Source: JAJFJD01 sp965228425 (GTDB taxonomy: Bacteria > Pseudomonadota > Alphaproteobacteria > UBA8366). From it: a DNA stretch of 64,000 nucleotides. Positions 17,316-26,862 of this stretch are shown here, piece by piece. The notes under the pieces were generated by a model. It did not search any database and was not told the origin of the DNA. It saw only the letters and a list, made by a program, of their open reading frames with translations. Numbering within the stretch: position 1 is the first letter of the stretch; each line of letters opens with the position of its first letter. A program made the position numbers and the translations under genes. The stretch spans positions 3,596,001 to 3,660,000 of the forward strand of contig OZ245815.1 of the NCBI GenBank assembly GCA_965228425.1, read 5' to 3'.

Positions 17316-17864
17316 TTAGTCTCCGCCCTGTCCGGGCAGCATGCCGCGTAGGGCTGTCAATTCTTCGAGAATCGATTCCAGCTCGCGGCGTGTTTCAGGG
17401 CTGAGCTTTTTGGCCGCCGGTTCGACGGTCGACGATGCGGCGGACGCAACCGTTGCGGGCTTCGGCGCTGATTCCGCCGTGACGACCGCACCGCCCTGCG
17501 AAACGGTCGCTTGCTGCACCGGGGTCTCTTCCGGCTCGGCCGCCACCTCCGACGTCTCTTCAGCAGCCTTCAACACCGCCTTCACGCCGCTTTGCCGCAA
17601 CAGCCGTTGCACGCCGCGGATCGTATATCCCTCGGTATAGAGAAGATCGCGAATGCGCCGCAGCAACGCGAGGTCTTCCGGGCGGTAGTACCGCCGTCCC
17701 CCGCCGCGTTTCAACGGCTTTACCTGGCTGAATTTGGTTTCCCAAAACCGCAGCACATGCTGCGGCACATCGAGTTCATCCGACACTTCGCTTATCGTGC
17801 GGAAAGCGGATGCCGATTTCGCCGATTGTCCTCGCCGAGAGCCGGATTCAGACACTTGGTCCAT
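17316..17864 (-). CDS. MerR family transcriptional regulator
   Basis: A 182-residue regulator. The MerR-type winged helix is at about residues 22-90 (FRTISEVSDELDVPQHVLRF, then RRYYRPEDLALLRRIRDLLY). It is followed by an alanine/proline/glutamate-rich linker and a short C-terminal helix near residues 155-178. No metal-binding cysteines are present, so it is not a metal sensor. It begins two bases after ihfA, as in the conserved plsX-fabH-ihfA-merR order of alphaproteobacteria. Its target is not known. Confidence 0.92.
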   Translation of the reverse strand: MDQVSESGSRRGQSAKSASAFRTISEVSDELDVPQHVLRFWETKFSQVKPLKRGGGRRYYRPEDLALLRRIRDLLYTEGYTIRGVQRLLRQSGVKAVLKAAEETSEVAAEPEETPVQQATVSQGGAVVTAESAPKPATVASAASSTVEPAAKKLSPETRRELESILEELTALRGMLPGQGGD

Positions 17865-17866
17865 CC

Positions 17867-18190
17867 TCAGGACTCAACATTCCCTTCGATTTTATCGAGA
17901 CTTCGATTGATCCGATTCTTCAAAACGTGACTGGGACGAAAGACCAGGACGCGGCGCGGAAGAATAGGAACTTCTTCACCGGTCTTGGGATTGCGGCCGA
18001 TGCGCTGACCTTTCTGGCGAACGAAAAAACTGCCAAAGGACGAGATCTTAACCATTTCGCCTTTCGTCAGAGCGCCGCAAATCTCCCCCAGCACCGTTTC
18101 GACCAAATCCGCAGACTCATTTCGCGAGAGGCCTACCTCTTGGTAAACCGCCTCCGTAAGTTGGGCCCGGGTTAGAGTTCTACCCGCCAT
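17867..18190 (-). CDS. ihfA: Integration host factor subunit alpha
   Basis: A 107-residue DNA-bending histone-like protein. The HU/IHF signature is KISSFGSFFVRQKGQRIGRN, followed by PKTGEEVPILPRRVLVFRPS with the proline that intercalates into DNA. The frame is open to 18256, but AGGGGGAGA lies just before the ATG at 18190, giving the normal N-terminus MAGRTLTRAQLTEAVYQEVG. It acts as a heterodimer with IHF beta, encoded elsewhere, in recombination, transcription and replication. Confidence 0.96.
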   Translation of the reverse strand: MAGRTLTRAQLTEAVYQEVGLSRNESADLVETVLGEICGALTKGEMVKISSFGSFFVRQKGQRIGRNPKTGEEVPILPRRVLVFRPSHVLKNRINRSLDKIEGNVES

Positions 18191-18304
18191 TGATCTCCCC
18201 CTATGAAACGTGCTGTGACTACCGTACCCGCCCACCAGGTGAACAGTCAATTCCAAAGGCTTGGCGTCATTGAATTAAATGGTCCCAGTCGGGATTTCCA
18301 AAAT

Positions 18305-19276
18305 TCACCAGCGCAATAGTGCCGATCCCCAAGTAAAGCCACCGCCCATCGCGGTTAACGATACTAATTGACCTTTTTGCAACCGACCGTCGGTATCGGC
18401 CGCAGTCAGTGCCAATGGGATCGTCGCAGCGGACGTGTTGGCCTGTTTATCGACCGTGACGACGACTTGCTCGGGCTTCAGCGCCAACCGTTTCGCCATG
18501 CTGTCCATAATGCGGATATTCGCTTGATGCGGTACGACCCAATCCAAATCGGAAGCGCTCAATTTATTGGTTTCAAGGGATTTTTCGACTGCTTCCGCCA
18601 TCCTAGTCACGGCATGCCGAAAAACTTCTCGCCCCTCCATCCGAAGATGCCCGGCAACGCCGGTCGTCGACGGGCCGCCGTCGACATACAGCATTTCGTA
18701 CCCGCTGCCGTCCGAGAAGATATGCGTCGAGAGGATGCCGCGGTCCGAATTGTCGCCTTTGCCGTCCTCAGCGCGCAGGATTACCGCGCCGGCCCCATCG
18801 CCGAAGAGAACGCATGTGGACCGGTCCTTCCAATCCAATATTCGGCTGAAGGTCTCGGCGCCGACGACCATCGCGGTATCGGCTTGCCCCAATCGGATCA
18901 TGTTGTCGGCCATCGCCAGGGCATAGATGAAGCCGCTGCAAACCGCCTGCACGTCGAACGCGGCCCCGCGCTGCATGCCGAGTTCCGCTTGCACGCGGGT
19001 CGCGGTCGCCGGGAAGGTGTTGTCGGGCGTTGCGGTCGCGACGACGAGAACGTCGATCTCATCGACGCCGCATCCGGCGCGGTCGAGTGCGGCGCGGCAC
19101 GCATTCAACGCCAAGTCCGAGGTCGTCTCGCCGTCCGCCGCAATACGCCGTTCGCAGATGCCCGTTCGTTGACGTATCCACTCATCGGAGGTTTCAAGGT
19201 CCTCCGGAAGGTCGTCGTTGGTGACAATGCGTTCGGGAAGATAGGCCCCGCAGCCAAGAACAACCGATCGCCGCAT
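18305..19276 (-). CDS. fabH: Beta-ketoacyl-ACP synthase III
   Basis: A 323-residue FabH that condenses acetyl-CoA with malonyl-ACP to start fatty acid synthesis. The catalytic triad is visible: Cys in DVQAVCSGFIYALA (near residue 113), His in WVVPHQANIRIMD (near 250) and Asn in VDKQANTSAATIPLAL (near 280). The start codon directly follows the plsX stop with no gap, so translation is coupled. Confidence 0.97.
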   Translation of the reverse strand: MRRSVVLGCGAYLPERIVTNDDLPEDLETSDEWIRQRTGICERRIAADGETTSDLALNACRAALDRAGCGVDEIDVLVVATATPDNTFPATATRVQAELGMQRGAAFDVQAVCSGFIYALAMADNMIRLGQADTAMVVGAETFSRILDWKDRSTCVLFGDGAGAVILRAEDGKGDNSDRGILSTHIFSDGSGYEMLYVDGGPSTTGVAGHLRMEGREVFRHAVTRMAEAVEKSLETNKLSASDLDWVVPHQANIRIMDSMAKRLALKPEQVVVTVDKQANTSAATIPLALTAADTDGRLQKGQLVSLTAMGGGFTWGSALLRW

Positions 19277-20326
19277 CTACAAAGCCGCCGCGCTGCGATC
19301 GGGTTCCTGGGTTCCCTTGAGCCGCTCGAAATCATCGCTGATCTTGGATTGGAATCCGTGCACGACCATATCCGCCGCGACTTCTACCGCGCTTGCGAAA
19401 CCGACCGTATCGGTTCCGCCATGGCTTTTCACCACAATCCCGTTCAGCCCGAGGAGCATGGCCCCGTTGTAGCTTCGCGGGTCCATGGTGGATCGCAGAT
19501 TGCTGATGGCCCGGCGGGCGAGCAGATACCCCAAACGGGAAATGAGGCTGCTCGCGAAAGCCCGTTTCAGGAGATTGGTGTAAAAGTGAATTGTCCCCTC
19601 CGCGGTCTTCAGCGCGACATTACCCGTGAACCCATCGGTAACGATAACATCGACCTTGCCAGAGGCGATATCATCCCCTTCCACGAACCCTTTGAAGGCA
19701 ATCGGCAAATCCGACGCACGCAGGATGGCCGCGGCTTCGCGGACTTCTTCGTTGCCCTTCAAATCCTCGACGCCGATGTTCAACAAGCCGATCGTCGGTT
19801 GTTGCAGGCCCAGGACGGTCCGGGCGAAAACTTCGCCCATAACAGCGAATTGAACCAGGTTGTTAGCGTCGCATTGGACGTTAGCGCCCAAATCCAGCAT
19901 GACGCTTTCGCCCGAAATGGTCGGGAAAACCGATGCGATCGCGGGCCGGTCGATACCCGGCAATGTCTTCAGGACGAATTTCGCGATCGCCATCAACGCG
20001 CCGGTGTTGCCGGCGGACACCACGCAATGCGCCTCGCCGTCGCGCACCGCATCGATCGCCAGCCGCATGCTGGACTCCCGCCCGGACTTGATCGCCGCGG
20101 ACGGTTTATCCTCGCTACGGATCTTCTTTTCGGTATGTCGGACTGTCGTCACTTCGGCGAGCGATGCGTGTTCCGCCAGCAGCGGCGCAAGCTTCGCTTC
20201 GTCGCCGAACATCAGAAACCGGGCGTTGGGCATGCGCTTCCGAGCTATGGCTGCCCCGTCGACAACCACTTTAGGGGCTCGATCACCGCCCATGGCGTCA
20301 AGCGCAATGACCACGTGGTCTGACAC
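19277..20326 (-). CDS. plsX: Phosphate acyltransferase PlsX
   Basis: A 349-residue PlsX that makes acyl-phosphate from acyl-ACP for phospholipid synthesis. The N-terminus VIALDAMGGDRAPKVVVDGA and the internal DAVRDGEAHCVVSAGNTGAL and DVIVTDGFTGNVALKTAEG are typical. It lies 36 bases after rpmF and abuts fabH, the standard rpmF-plsX-fabH arrangement. It should act at the cytoplasmic face of the membrane. Confidence 0.97.
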   Translation of the reverse strand: MSDHVVIALDAMGGDRAPKVVVDGAAIARKRMPNARFLMFGDEAKLAPLLAEHASLAEVTTVRHTEKKIRSEDKPSAAIKSGRESSMRLAIDAVRDGEAHCVVSAGNTGALMAIAKFVLKTLPGIDRPAIASVFPTISGESVMLDLGANVQCDANNLVQFAVMGEVFARTVLGLQQPTIGLLNIGVEDLKGNEEVREAAAILRASDLPIAFKGFVEGDDIASGKVDVIVTDGFTGNVALKTAEGTIHFYTNLLKRAFASSLISRLGYLLARRAISNLRSTMDPRSYNGAMLLGLNGIVVKSHGGTDTVGFASAVEVAADMVVHGFQSKISDDFERLKGTQEPDRSAAAL

Positions 20327-20362
20327 GATCGAAATAGCCCCTCTTACCTCGAACCGAAGTCC

Positions 20363-20545
20363 CTAGACGCCCTCCGCTTCGATAACCTCTCGGCCGTCAT
20401 AGTACCCGCAAGCTTGGCACAGATGATGCGGCCGTTTCAATTCACCACAATTTGGGCACTCGGCATGGCTTGTCGTCTTGAGTGCGTCATGGGATCGGCG
20501 CATATCACGGCGCGACTTCGATACTTTCTTCTTAGGAACGGCCAT
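20363..20545 (-). CDS. rpmF: 50S ribosomal protein L32
   Basis: A 60-residue L32 with the lysine/arginine-rich start MAVPKKKVSKSRRDMRRSHD and a zinc ribbon CPNC-x10-CQAC. This is the cysteine-containing form of L32. It heads the plsX-fabH-ihfA-merR series, and yceD precedes it on the same strand 92 bases away. Confidence 0.97.
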   Translation of the reverse strand: MAVPKKKVSKSRRDMRRSHDALKTTSHAECPNCGELKRPHHLCQACGYYDGREVIEAEGV

Positions 20546-20637
20546 CAGGGCCTCTCTTCAAACTGTGCGCAATTTGGGCGGAAAATAAGCTGCCTAAATA
20601 GCCAATATATGCAACCACGGCAAGCTGATTGACGCGA

Positions 20638-21183
20638 TCAGGACTTCTTTTTCCGCAACTCGGCAAGGACAGAAAACGGGTTTTCTTGCCCGGAATCTTC
20701 TTTATTTTCCCGTCCCTTGCTCCATTCCGGCGCTTCCGCTCCAGGTTTGCGGGGATAGGGATCGAGCGTTACCGCCAAGTGCTGTGCAGCGAGCTCGCCA
20801 AGGTCGATCTCGTCCCCATCCAGGGTTTCGACCTCGACGCCATCGATCGAGAAATCCTCGGCGGCACCGGCATCGTCGCCGGGCACGAATTCGACCTCGA
20901 TATCTTCGGCGATATCGCTACCGAAGTCTTCCAGGCTTACCACGCATTGCTGCGTGATCCGGGCGTTCACACGGCCAAATACGCGAATCGGGATGCCGCT
21001 GGCGCCCCGAGTGACCTTGAATTCGGCGACCATCCGTTCGACGCTCGGCAAATCGAAACGGCGCGCAAGCCATTCCCGCTCCTCGTCATTTGCCGTGAGT
21101 TTGACGTTCGAACCGTCCGGCTTGATATCGTCCAACGCCAGAGGCCGGGAAAATTCCGGTGTTCCGCTTGCCTCATCCGGCAT
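20638..21183 (-). CDS. YceD/DUF177 family protein
   Basis: A 181-residue member of the YceD (DUF177) family, usually encoded just before rpmF and linked to 23S rRNA accumulation. The conserved core is GRVNARITQQCVVSLEDFGS, with a single cysteine and a very acidic region (EDIEVEFVPGDDAGAAEDFS). The frame is open to 21513, but the family-like start is the ATG at 21183. That start overlaps the end of the upstream chaperone gene by 11 bases, indicating coupling. Confidence 0.88.
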   Translation of the reverse strand: MPDEASGTPEFSRPLALDDIKPDGSNVKLTANDEEREWLARRFDLPSVERMVAEFKVTRGASGIPIRVFGRVNARITQQCVVSLEDFGSDIAEDIEVEFVPGDDAGAAEDFSIDGVEVETLDGDEIDLGELAAQHLAVTLDPYPRKPGAEAPEWSKGRENKEDSGQENPFSVLAELRKKKS

Positions 21184-21742
21184 GGCGCTCCTCCACGGAG
21201 ATGCCGGACGGCGGCGGCCCAAATGTAACCGCTCCCCCTTCCAAGCGGTCGAGTGGTTGGCCCGCAAGCCCGCTGGCTTCACGCCGCACATAAGCCGCCA
21301 TCGCGGCGAGTTTTTGATCGCCCGGCGTCGCCCCGGCGAAGAGATTTCGGCGGAGCGCCGCTTGGAGACCATCGTCATCGCCGGAAAGTGCTTGCTCGTA
21401 TCCTTCAAGCCGGCCGAAATAACCTTCCATGATGCGTTTGACCTTTTTCCCGACGGAGAGATCGCCGGTCCCCATTTCCCGCAGATTACGGTCCATGTCG
21501 TCCACGACGACATCGGAGAGCGCCTGTGCGAGCGGGCGCGTGGCGGCGTCGCTTTTCAGCCGGTGCATCAGCAGAAACCCATGTAGCGCAATAAGGTCGA
21601 ACCGACCGGTCACCGTGTCCGGTACGCCGCACACCGTGTAGAAATCCGGACTCCGGGCCTGACTCACGACCGCGACATACAGCCGGCGCGCCGCGTCCAT
21701 CACCGGGTCTCGGCGAAACCACTTCGTCGGATTGAGCCTCAT
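21173..21742 (-). CDS. Ubiquinol-cytochrome c chaperone family protein
   Basis: A 189-residue homologue of the mitochondrial Cbp3 chaperone for assembly of cytochrome bc1. Typical features are ARRLYVAVVSQARSPDFYT, DLIALHGFLLMHRLK, LSDVVVDDMDRNLREMGTGD and VGKKVKRIMEGYFGR. GAAGGA is placed five bases before the ATG at 21742; a GTG seven codons upstream has no such site. It is coupled to yceD by an 11-base overlap. It suggests the organism has a bc1 complex encoded elsewhere. Confidence 0.9.
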   Translation of the reverse strand: MRLNPTKWFRRDPVMDAARRLYVAVVSQARSPDFYTVCGVPDTVTGRFDLIALHGFLLMHRLKSDAATRPLAQALSDVVVDDMDRNLREMGTGDLSVGKKVKRIMEGYFGRLEGYEQALSGDDDGLQAALRRNLFAGATPGDQKLAAMAAYVRREASGLAGQPLDRLEGGAVTFGPPPSGISVEERHAG

Positions 21743-21879
21743 CACATTCCTTCGTTCGGCCACGGACTGTCGGCCGAGGGTCCCGTGGCCATTTGTTGCA
21801 CCTTTAGCGCACCTATATTAGTAGAATGGGCCCAATTGCAATGGCGTTGCGCACGCGTCGCGGAAAACGGCATCTCGCT

Positions 21880-22323
21880 ATGATCGAAACAATGCGTCGT
21901 TCGTTTCTGGCTTTCGCCTTGTTGGCCGCGCTCGCGGCCTGCAGCGGGCAAAAAGAAGTGCGCGGCAATTTCCTCACCGAGGCGCAAATGGCCAGCCTCA
22001 CCATAGGCAAAACGAGCCGTCAGGATGTTGTCCGGCAGCTCGGACCGCCGTCCACCGAGGGAACGTTCGATTCACAGGTCTGGTACTACATCGGCCGACG
22101 GACCAGCCGCGTCGCCTTTTTCAAACCCGACGTAACGGCACAGCAAGTGGTCGCCATCTACTTCGACGATGCCGGCCGGGTCGAACTGGTCCAGAAATAC
22201 AATAAGGACGATTCCCGCGATGTCGACGTGGTGACGCGCGAAACGCCGACATCGGGCCACTCGATTGGATTCTTCGAACAGATACTGGGCAACCTCGGGG
22301 TGCTTGGCGGCGGCGGGCTGTAG
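21880..22323 (+). CDS. bamE: Outer membrane protein assembly factor BamE
   Basis: A 147-residue lipoprotein of the SmpA/OmlA family, part of the BAM complex that inserts outer-membrane proteins. A lipoprotein signal ends in LAALAAC, with the lipidated cysteine near residue 21. The BamE core follows: LTIGKTSRQDVVRQLGPPS, VWYYIGRRTS and VVAIYFDDAGRVELV. The start is uncertain: ATG at 21880 gives a normal signal peptide, ATG at 21892 is possible, and the frame is open to 21826. It is divergent from the bc1 chaperone gene, as is common in alphaproteobacteria. Confidence 0.88.
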   Translation: MIETMRRSFLAFALLAALAACSGQKEVRGNFLTEAQMASLTIGKTSRQDVVRQLGPPSTEGTFDSQVWYYIGRRTSRVAFFKPDVTAQQVVAIYFDDAGRVELVQKYNKDDSRDVDVVTRETPTSGHSIGFFEQILGNLGVLGGGGL

Positions 22324-22387
22324 CACTCGGCCGCCTATTCCCTCAGTTTGATTTCCTCGCTCATTCGGTCGCCGGATACGCGCGCCC

Positions 22388-24397
22388 CTAGGCGGCGCGG
22401 ATATCGCTGAGGAAGGTCTGGACCAGTTTACGCAGGCTATCGGACTGCTCGGACAACGCCTCGGTCGATGTTTGCACATCCCCGCTGGCGCTGCCGACGC
22501 GCGTCGCGGCATCGGTGACGCCCTGAATGTTGCGGCTTACCTCGTCGCTTCCCGATGAGGCTTCCTGAACATTGCGCGCGATTTCCTGGGTCGCGGCGCT
22601 CTGCTCCTCGACCGCGCTGGAAATCGCCATCGCCACCTTGTTCATGTGTTCGATGGTCTCGACAATCTCCTGGATAGCGCCCACGGAACTGCGTGTCTGC
22701 GTCTGGACCGCCTGAATCTGCTCGCCAATCTCCTCGGTCGCGGACGCGGTCTGGGTCGCCAGGGCCTTCACCTCGCTGGCCACGACGGCAAAGCCCTTGC
22801 CGGCATCGCCGGCCCGTGCGGCCTCGATCGTCGCGTTCAGGGCAAGCAGATTGGTCTTCTCCGCGATATCGGTGATGAGCTCTACGACCTCGCCGATGCG
22901 CTCCGACGAACCGGCCAGGCCCTCGATCGCCTGATGTGTCGATTGCGCCTTGCCGGTCGCGGTTTGCATGATGTTGCTGGACTCCTCCACCTGCTGACCG
23001 ATTTCGCGGATGGACGAAGCCAGTTCCTCGGCCGACGATGCGACCATCTGCACGTTGGAGTTCGCCTGTTCGGCCGCCGCCGCCGCCGCCGAAGACTGAT
23101 TGGATGTCTCCTCGGCGATGGACGACATGTTGTTCGACGTCCCCAGGAGCTGCGAGGTTGCCGAAACGACGGTGTCGAGCACGCCGCTGACGCTCTTGTC
23201 GAAGGCGTGGTTCAGCTCTTCGATCCGCCGCGTACGCTCTTCGCGGGCCGTCTGCTGGCTTTCCTGTTCCGCCGCTAGCTGATCCGCCTTGACCATGTTT
23301 TCCCGGAACACGAGAACCGCGCGCGCCATGTTGCCGACTTCATCCTTGTAGTCGGTCGCGGGAATCTCGATGTCGAGTTCCTTGTCCGCCAAGCGGCGCA
23401 TGGCCTGGGTCAGCGCCTGCACCGGACCGGTGATCCCCCGGCCGATCAGGAAGGCCGCGGCGATGGCAAAGATCACGGCAACCGCCGAAACCACGACGGC
23501 ACTCGAAACGGCAGCCTGAACCGCCGTCTTCGACTGCTCGCCGATGGCGACCTCGCGTTTGACCACTTGGTTCTTGAACGCTTCGATGGCTTGGATGACG
23601 TCCGGTCCGTTCTTATCCAAGGTATTCTTGATGATGTCGTTTCGATCACTGGTCGCCTTGAACACTTCGATAAGCGCAGTTTGATATTTCTCTGCCGTGG
23701 CGATCGCCTTTTCACCAAGCTCCTGATGTTCCGGCTTCTCGAAATTCGTCATCATGATCAGCGACGACTCACTGAACGCATCCAGCGCTTCCGACGCGCG
23801 CTCGAACGCTTTTTCGCTGTTCTCCACCAGATAGCGGTTGGCGTGGAGTCGCCCCAACAATACGTCGCGCAACGCCAGCCCGGCGAAGTAGGCGGCGTTT
23901 ACGTTCCCGCCTTCATAGGCGCCGGCCATGATGTCGATCAGCGCTTTCTCGACCTGCGGGCCGACTTCCGCCATCGTCTTCATCACCGTCGTTCGTTTGC
24001 CTTGCAGCGCCGTTACGGTCTCGAAGGCCGCTGCATAGGCTTTTACTTTGTCCTGAACACCCTGGATCACCTTACGCCGCGCGGGATCGTTTTCCTGTTT
24101 CAATGCGCCTTCCGCGAGGCGGAGCGTCTCCTGCGCTCGGGTCCGGACCTGATCGATGCTCTCGTCGGTGCCGTTGATAATGAAGTCCTTCACGCCAAGA
24201 CTTGTCTTGAGCATGTTCGCCTGAACCTGCCCCACCTCATTGGCGGAAAAGGCCAAACGGCGGAACTCGACGAAGTTCCCGTTGACGGAAAACAGCGACA
24301 TGACGACAACCGCCGCAACGATGACGAGCAACAAGACGGCACTACCAAAACCGGCGTTGATCTTCTTGCTGATCGAAAGGTTGTTCAAAAACGACAT
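22388..24397 (-). CDS. Methyl-accepting chemotaxis protein
   Basis: A 669-residue transmembrane chemoreceptor. TM1 is at about residues 20-42, a periplasmic helical sensor of roughly 260 residues follows, and TM2 is near 305-330 (SAVVVSAVAVIFAIAAAFLI). Then come a HAMP domain (GPVQALTQAMRRLADKELD) and the cytoplasmic signalling hairpin, with the tip motif EKTNLLALNATIEAARAGDA. GGGGGAA sits five bases before the ATG at 24397, overruling the longer frame to 24424. There is no C-terminal CheR-binding pentapeptide. No chemotaxis operon is in the window; the ligand is unknown. Confidence 0.95.
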   Translation of the reverse strand: MSFLNNLSISKKINAGFGSAVLLLVIVAAVVVMSLFSVNGNFVEFRRLAFSANEVGQVQANMLKTSLGVKDFIINGTDESIDQVRTRAQETLRLAEGALKQENDPARRKVIQGVQDKVKAYAAAFETVTALQGKRTTVMKTMAEVGPQVEKALIDIMAGAYEGGNVNAAYFAGLALRDVLLGRLHANRYLVENSEKAFERASEALDAFSESSLIMMTNFEKPEHQELGEKAIATAEKYQTALIEVFKATSDRNDIIKNTLDKNGPDVIQAIEAFKNQVVKREVAIGEQSKTAVQAAVSSAVVVSAVAVIFAIAAAFLIGRGITGPVQALTQAMRRLADKELDIEIPATDYKDEVGNMARAVLVFRENMVKADQLAAEQESQQTAREERTRRIEELNHAFDKSVSGVLDTVVSATSQLLGTSNNMSSIAEETSNQSSAAAAAAEQANSNVQMVASSAEELASSIREIGQQVEESSNIMQTATGKAQSTHQAIEGLAGSSERIGEVVELITDIAEKTNLLALNATIEAARAGDAGKGFAVVASEVKALATQTASATEEIGEQIQAVQTQTRSSVGAIQEIVETIEHMNKVAMAISSAVEEQSAATQEIARNVQEASSGSDEVSRNIQGVTDAATRVGSASGDVQTSTEALSEQSDSLRKLVQTFLSDIRAA

Positions 24398-24765
24398 TAA
24401 TGTTCCCCCGAACAAGAAATACACGTCTCATCCGAGCACCATTCCGGTGCATGCGCGACTAAAGGACGGCGTAAAACGACATATAAGTGGCGGAATTCTT
24501 TAAAGAAATTCTTACTCAAACTCCGAAACCTTGCACTCAAAGAAGGAATTCCGAATATCGCCACCCGTTTTGCTGGAATTACCTCGGAGTTGTATCTAAT
24601 CGTTCTACGGTCAACTTATCGAAAATTTGTTAATGATTGATGAGTGATGTCCGTCACCTCTCATAAGTGCATAGAGGTAAGACCGGCTAATCGATGCCGG
24701 GCCAAAGAAAAACCCCCGGACGATGGTGCGTCCGGGGGTCGTTCCAACCGTCGTATAAAGGCGGC
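24398..24765. other. Gene-free region between hppA and the chemoreceptor gene
   Basis: This 368-base AT-richer region holds the hppA terminator near 24704-24739 and must hold the chemoreceptor promoter. A near-palindrome, GAATTCTTT-AAAGAAATTC, lies at about 24494-24513. I see neither a sigma-54 (GG-N10-GC) nor a clear sigma-28 promoter, and no open frame that looks like a gene. Confidence 0.5.
24704..24739 (-). terminator. Rho-independent terminator of hppA
   Basis: Read on the minus strand, the nine-base stem CCCCCGGAC pairs with GTCCGGGGG around an eight-base loop, and a T-rich tail TTTTTCTTT follows. It lies 27 bases after the hppA stop. The plus strand has no T-tract, so it serves hppA only. 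Confidence 0.93.
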
Positions 24766-26862
24766 TTAGTGCGCCAGCATCGCCAGCATCAAGAGCGCCA
24801 CGATGTTGGTGATCTTGATCATCGGGTTGACCGCTGGGCCAGCCGTGTCCTTGTAGGGATCACCGACTGTATCACCGGTCACCGCCGCCTTATGCGCCTC
24901 GGAGTTCTTACCGCCGAGATTGCCGTCCTCGATGTATTTCTTGGCGTTGTCCCAAGCACCGCCACCGGCGGTCATCGAGATAGCGACGAACAGCCCCGTC
25001 ACGATCACGCCCAATAGCATCGCACCAACCGCCGACAGCGCGGCCGATTTACCGGCGATGGCGAGTATGATGAAGTACAAGACCACTGGCGACAGCACCG
25101 GCAGCATCGACGGAATGATCATCTCCTTGATCGCGGCCTTGGTCAGCATGTCCACGCAGCGGCCGTATTCCGGCTTGCCCGTGCCTTCCATGATGCCGGG
25201 GATTTCCTTGAACTGGCGGCGAACCTCGTTCACCACCGATCCGGCCGCCCGGCCCACCGCTGTCATGCCCATAGCCCCGAAGAGATACGGCAACAAGCCG
25301 CCAACGAAGAGCCCGACGACGACATACGGATTGGACAGCGAGAAGTCGACCTGCACGCCGGCGAAATAGGGATAGCTATCGGTGTTCGCAGCGAAATATG
25401 CGAGGTCCTGGGTATAGGCGGCAAACAGCACCAGCGCACCCAGACCGGCGGAACCGATCGCATAGCCCTTGGTCACCGCCTTGGTGGTGTTACCGACGGC
25501 GTCCAACGCGTCGGTCGTTTTCCGGACCGCATCGTCGAGTTCGGCCATTTCCGCGATGCCGCCCGCGTTGTCCGTTACCGGACCGTAGGCGTCCAGCGCG
25601 ACGACGATGCCGGCAAGCGCCAGCATCGCTGTAACCGCAATGGCGATCCCGAAGAGGCCCGCCAACAGATAGGTTCCGATGATCGCGGCACAGATCAAGA
25701 CCGCCGGGATCGCCGTGGCTTCCATCGAGATGGCAAGCCCTTGGATCACGTTGGTGCCATGCCCCGTCGTGGAGGCCTGCGCCACCGACCGCACCGGGCG
25801 GTACTCCGTGCCGGTGTAATACTCGGTCACCCAGATAATCAAGCCGGTCAGAACCAAGCCGATCACGCCACAGTAAAACAGATGCCGGCCGAGGAATTTC
25901 GTGTCGCCGACCGTGAATTCGGTGCTCATGCCGAGAACGATTTCGGTCACCGGCCAGAGTGCGATCGCCGACAGTACGGCACTCGCGACGAAGCCTTTAT
26001 ACAGCGCCGCCATGATGTTCTGGCTCGAGCCAAGGCGGACGAAGAAGGTCGAGGCTATCGAGGTGATGATACAGACCGCGCCAATCATCAGCGGGTACAT
26101 CATCATGGCCGGCGCCACGTCGTTGGCGAAGAAGATCGAGGCCAGCACCATGGTGGCGACCACCGAGACCACGTAGGTCTCGAACAGGTCCGCCGCCATA
26201 CCGGCGCAGTCGCCCACGTTGTCGCCCACGTTGTCCGCGATAACCGCCGGATTGCGGGGATCGTCCTCCGGAATGCCCGCTTCGACCTTGCCGACCAAGT
26301 CGGCACCGACATCGGCGCCTTTGGTGAAGATGCCACCGCCGAGCCGCGCAAAGATCGAGATCAGCGATGCGCCGAAACCGAGCGCGACCAACGGATCGAC
26401 GATGTCGCGGCCCGTGGCGCCTTGGTTCAGCAGGAAGAGGTAGTAGACCGAGACGGAAAGCAGAGCCAGACCGGCGACAAGCATGCCCGTCACCGTGCCC
26501 GCCTTGAAGGACACGTTGAGGCCATCCGCCATGCTGGTCCGTGCCGCTTCCGTCGTCCGCACGTTCGCGCGGACCGAGATATGCATGCCGATGTAGCCGG
26601 TCGCACCGGAAAGGACGGCGCCGATCAGATAACCGACCGCGACTTTCCAGCCCAACAGGAAGTAAAGAATGACGGCAATAGCAATACCGACCAATCCGAT
26701 CGCCGAATACTGTCGATTTAGATAAGCACTGGCGCCTTCCTGGATGGCGCCGGCGATTTCCTGCATGCGCTCATTACCGGCGCTTGCCCCTAGGACGGAT
26801 CGGCTTGCGAAGATGCCGTACAGAACGGCGAGCAAACCACAAACAATTACGAAAACGAGCAT
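24766..26862 (-). CDS. hppA: Membrane-bound H+-translocating pyrophosphatase, K+-independent type
   Basis: A 698-residue integral membrane pyrophosphatase with about 16 membrane spans that pumps protons using PPi. The substrate-binding loops are visible: GADVGADLVGKVEAGIPEDD and DNVGDNVGDCAGMAADLFET in the middle, and GDTVGDPYKDTAGPAVNPM at the C-terminus. The segment GNTTKAVTKGYAIGS has Lys and Thr where K+-dependent enzymes have Ala and Gly, the known marker of K+-independent proton pumps. A strong terminator follows the gene. Confidence 0.97.
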   Translation of the reverse strand: MLVFVIVCGLLAVLYGIFASRSVLGASAGNERMQEIAGAIQEGASAYLNRQYSAIGLVGIAIAVILYFLLGWKVAVGYLIGAVLSGATGYIGMHISVRANVRTTEAARTSMADGLNVSFKAGTVTGMLVAGLALLSVSVYYLFLLNQGATGRDIVDPLVALGFGASLISIFARLGGGIFTKGADVGADLVGKVEAGIPEDDPRNPAVIADNVGDNVGDCAGMAADLFETYVVSVVATMVLASIFFANDVAPAMMMYPLMIGAVCIITSIASTFFVRLGSSQNIMAALYKGFVASAVLSAIALWPVTEIVLGMSTEFTVGDTKFLGRHLFYCGVIGLVLTGLIIWVTEYYTGTEYRPVRSVAQASTTGHGTNVIQGLAISMEATAIPAVLICAAIIGTYLLAGLFGIAIAVTAMLALAGIVVALDAYGPVTDNAGGIAEMAELDDAVRKTTDALDAVGNTTKAVTKGYAIGSAGLGALVLFAAYTQDLAYFAANTDSYPYFAGVQVDFSLSNPYVVVGLFVGGLLPYLFGAMGMTAVGRAAGSVVNEVRRQFKEIPGIMEGTGKPEYGRCVDMLTKAAIKEMIIPSMLPVLSPVVLYFIILAIAGKSAALSAVGAMLLGVIVTGLFVAISMTAGGGAWDNAKKYIEDGNLGGKNSEAHKAAVTGDTVGDPYKDTAGPAVNPMIKITNIVALLMLAMLAH

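Noticed and set aside
18368..20323. Long plus-strand open frame opposite plsX and fabH
   Set aside because: Arginine/histidine-rich, no family motifs, wholly antisense to two certain genes; a product of high GC.
24494..24513. Near-palindrome upstream of the chemoreceptor gene
   Set aside because: Arms are offset by one base and no promoter element is linked to it.
25741..26721. 326-codon plus-strand frame
   Set aside because: Antisense to hppA; rich in Arg, His and Asp as expected from a shadow.
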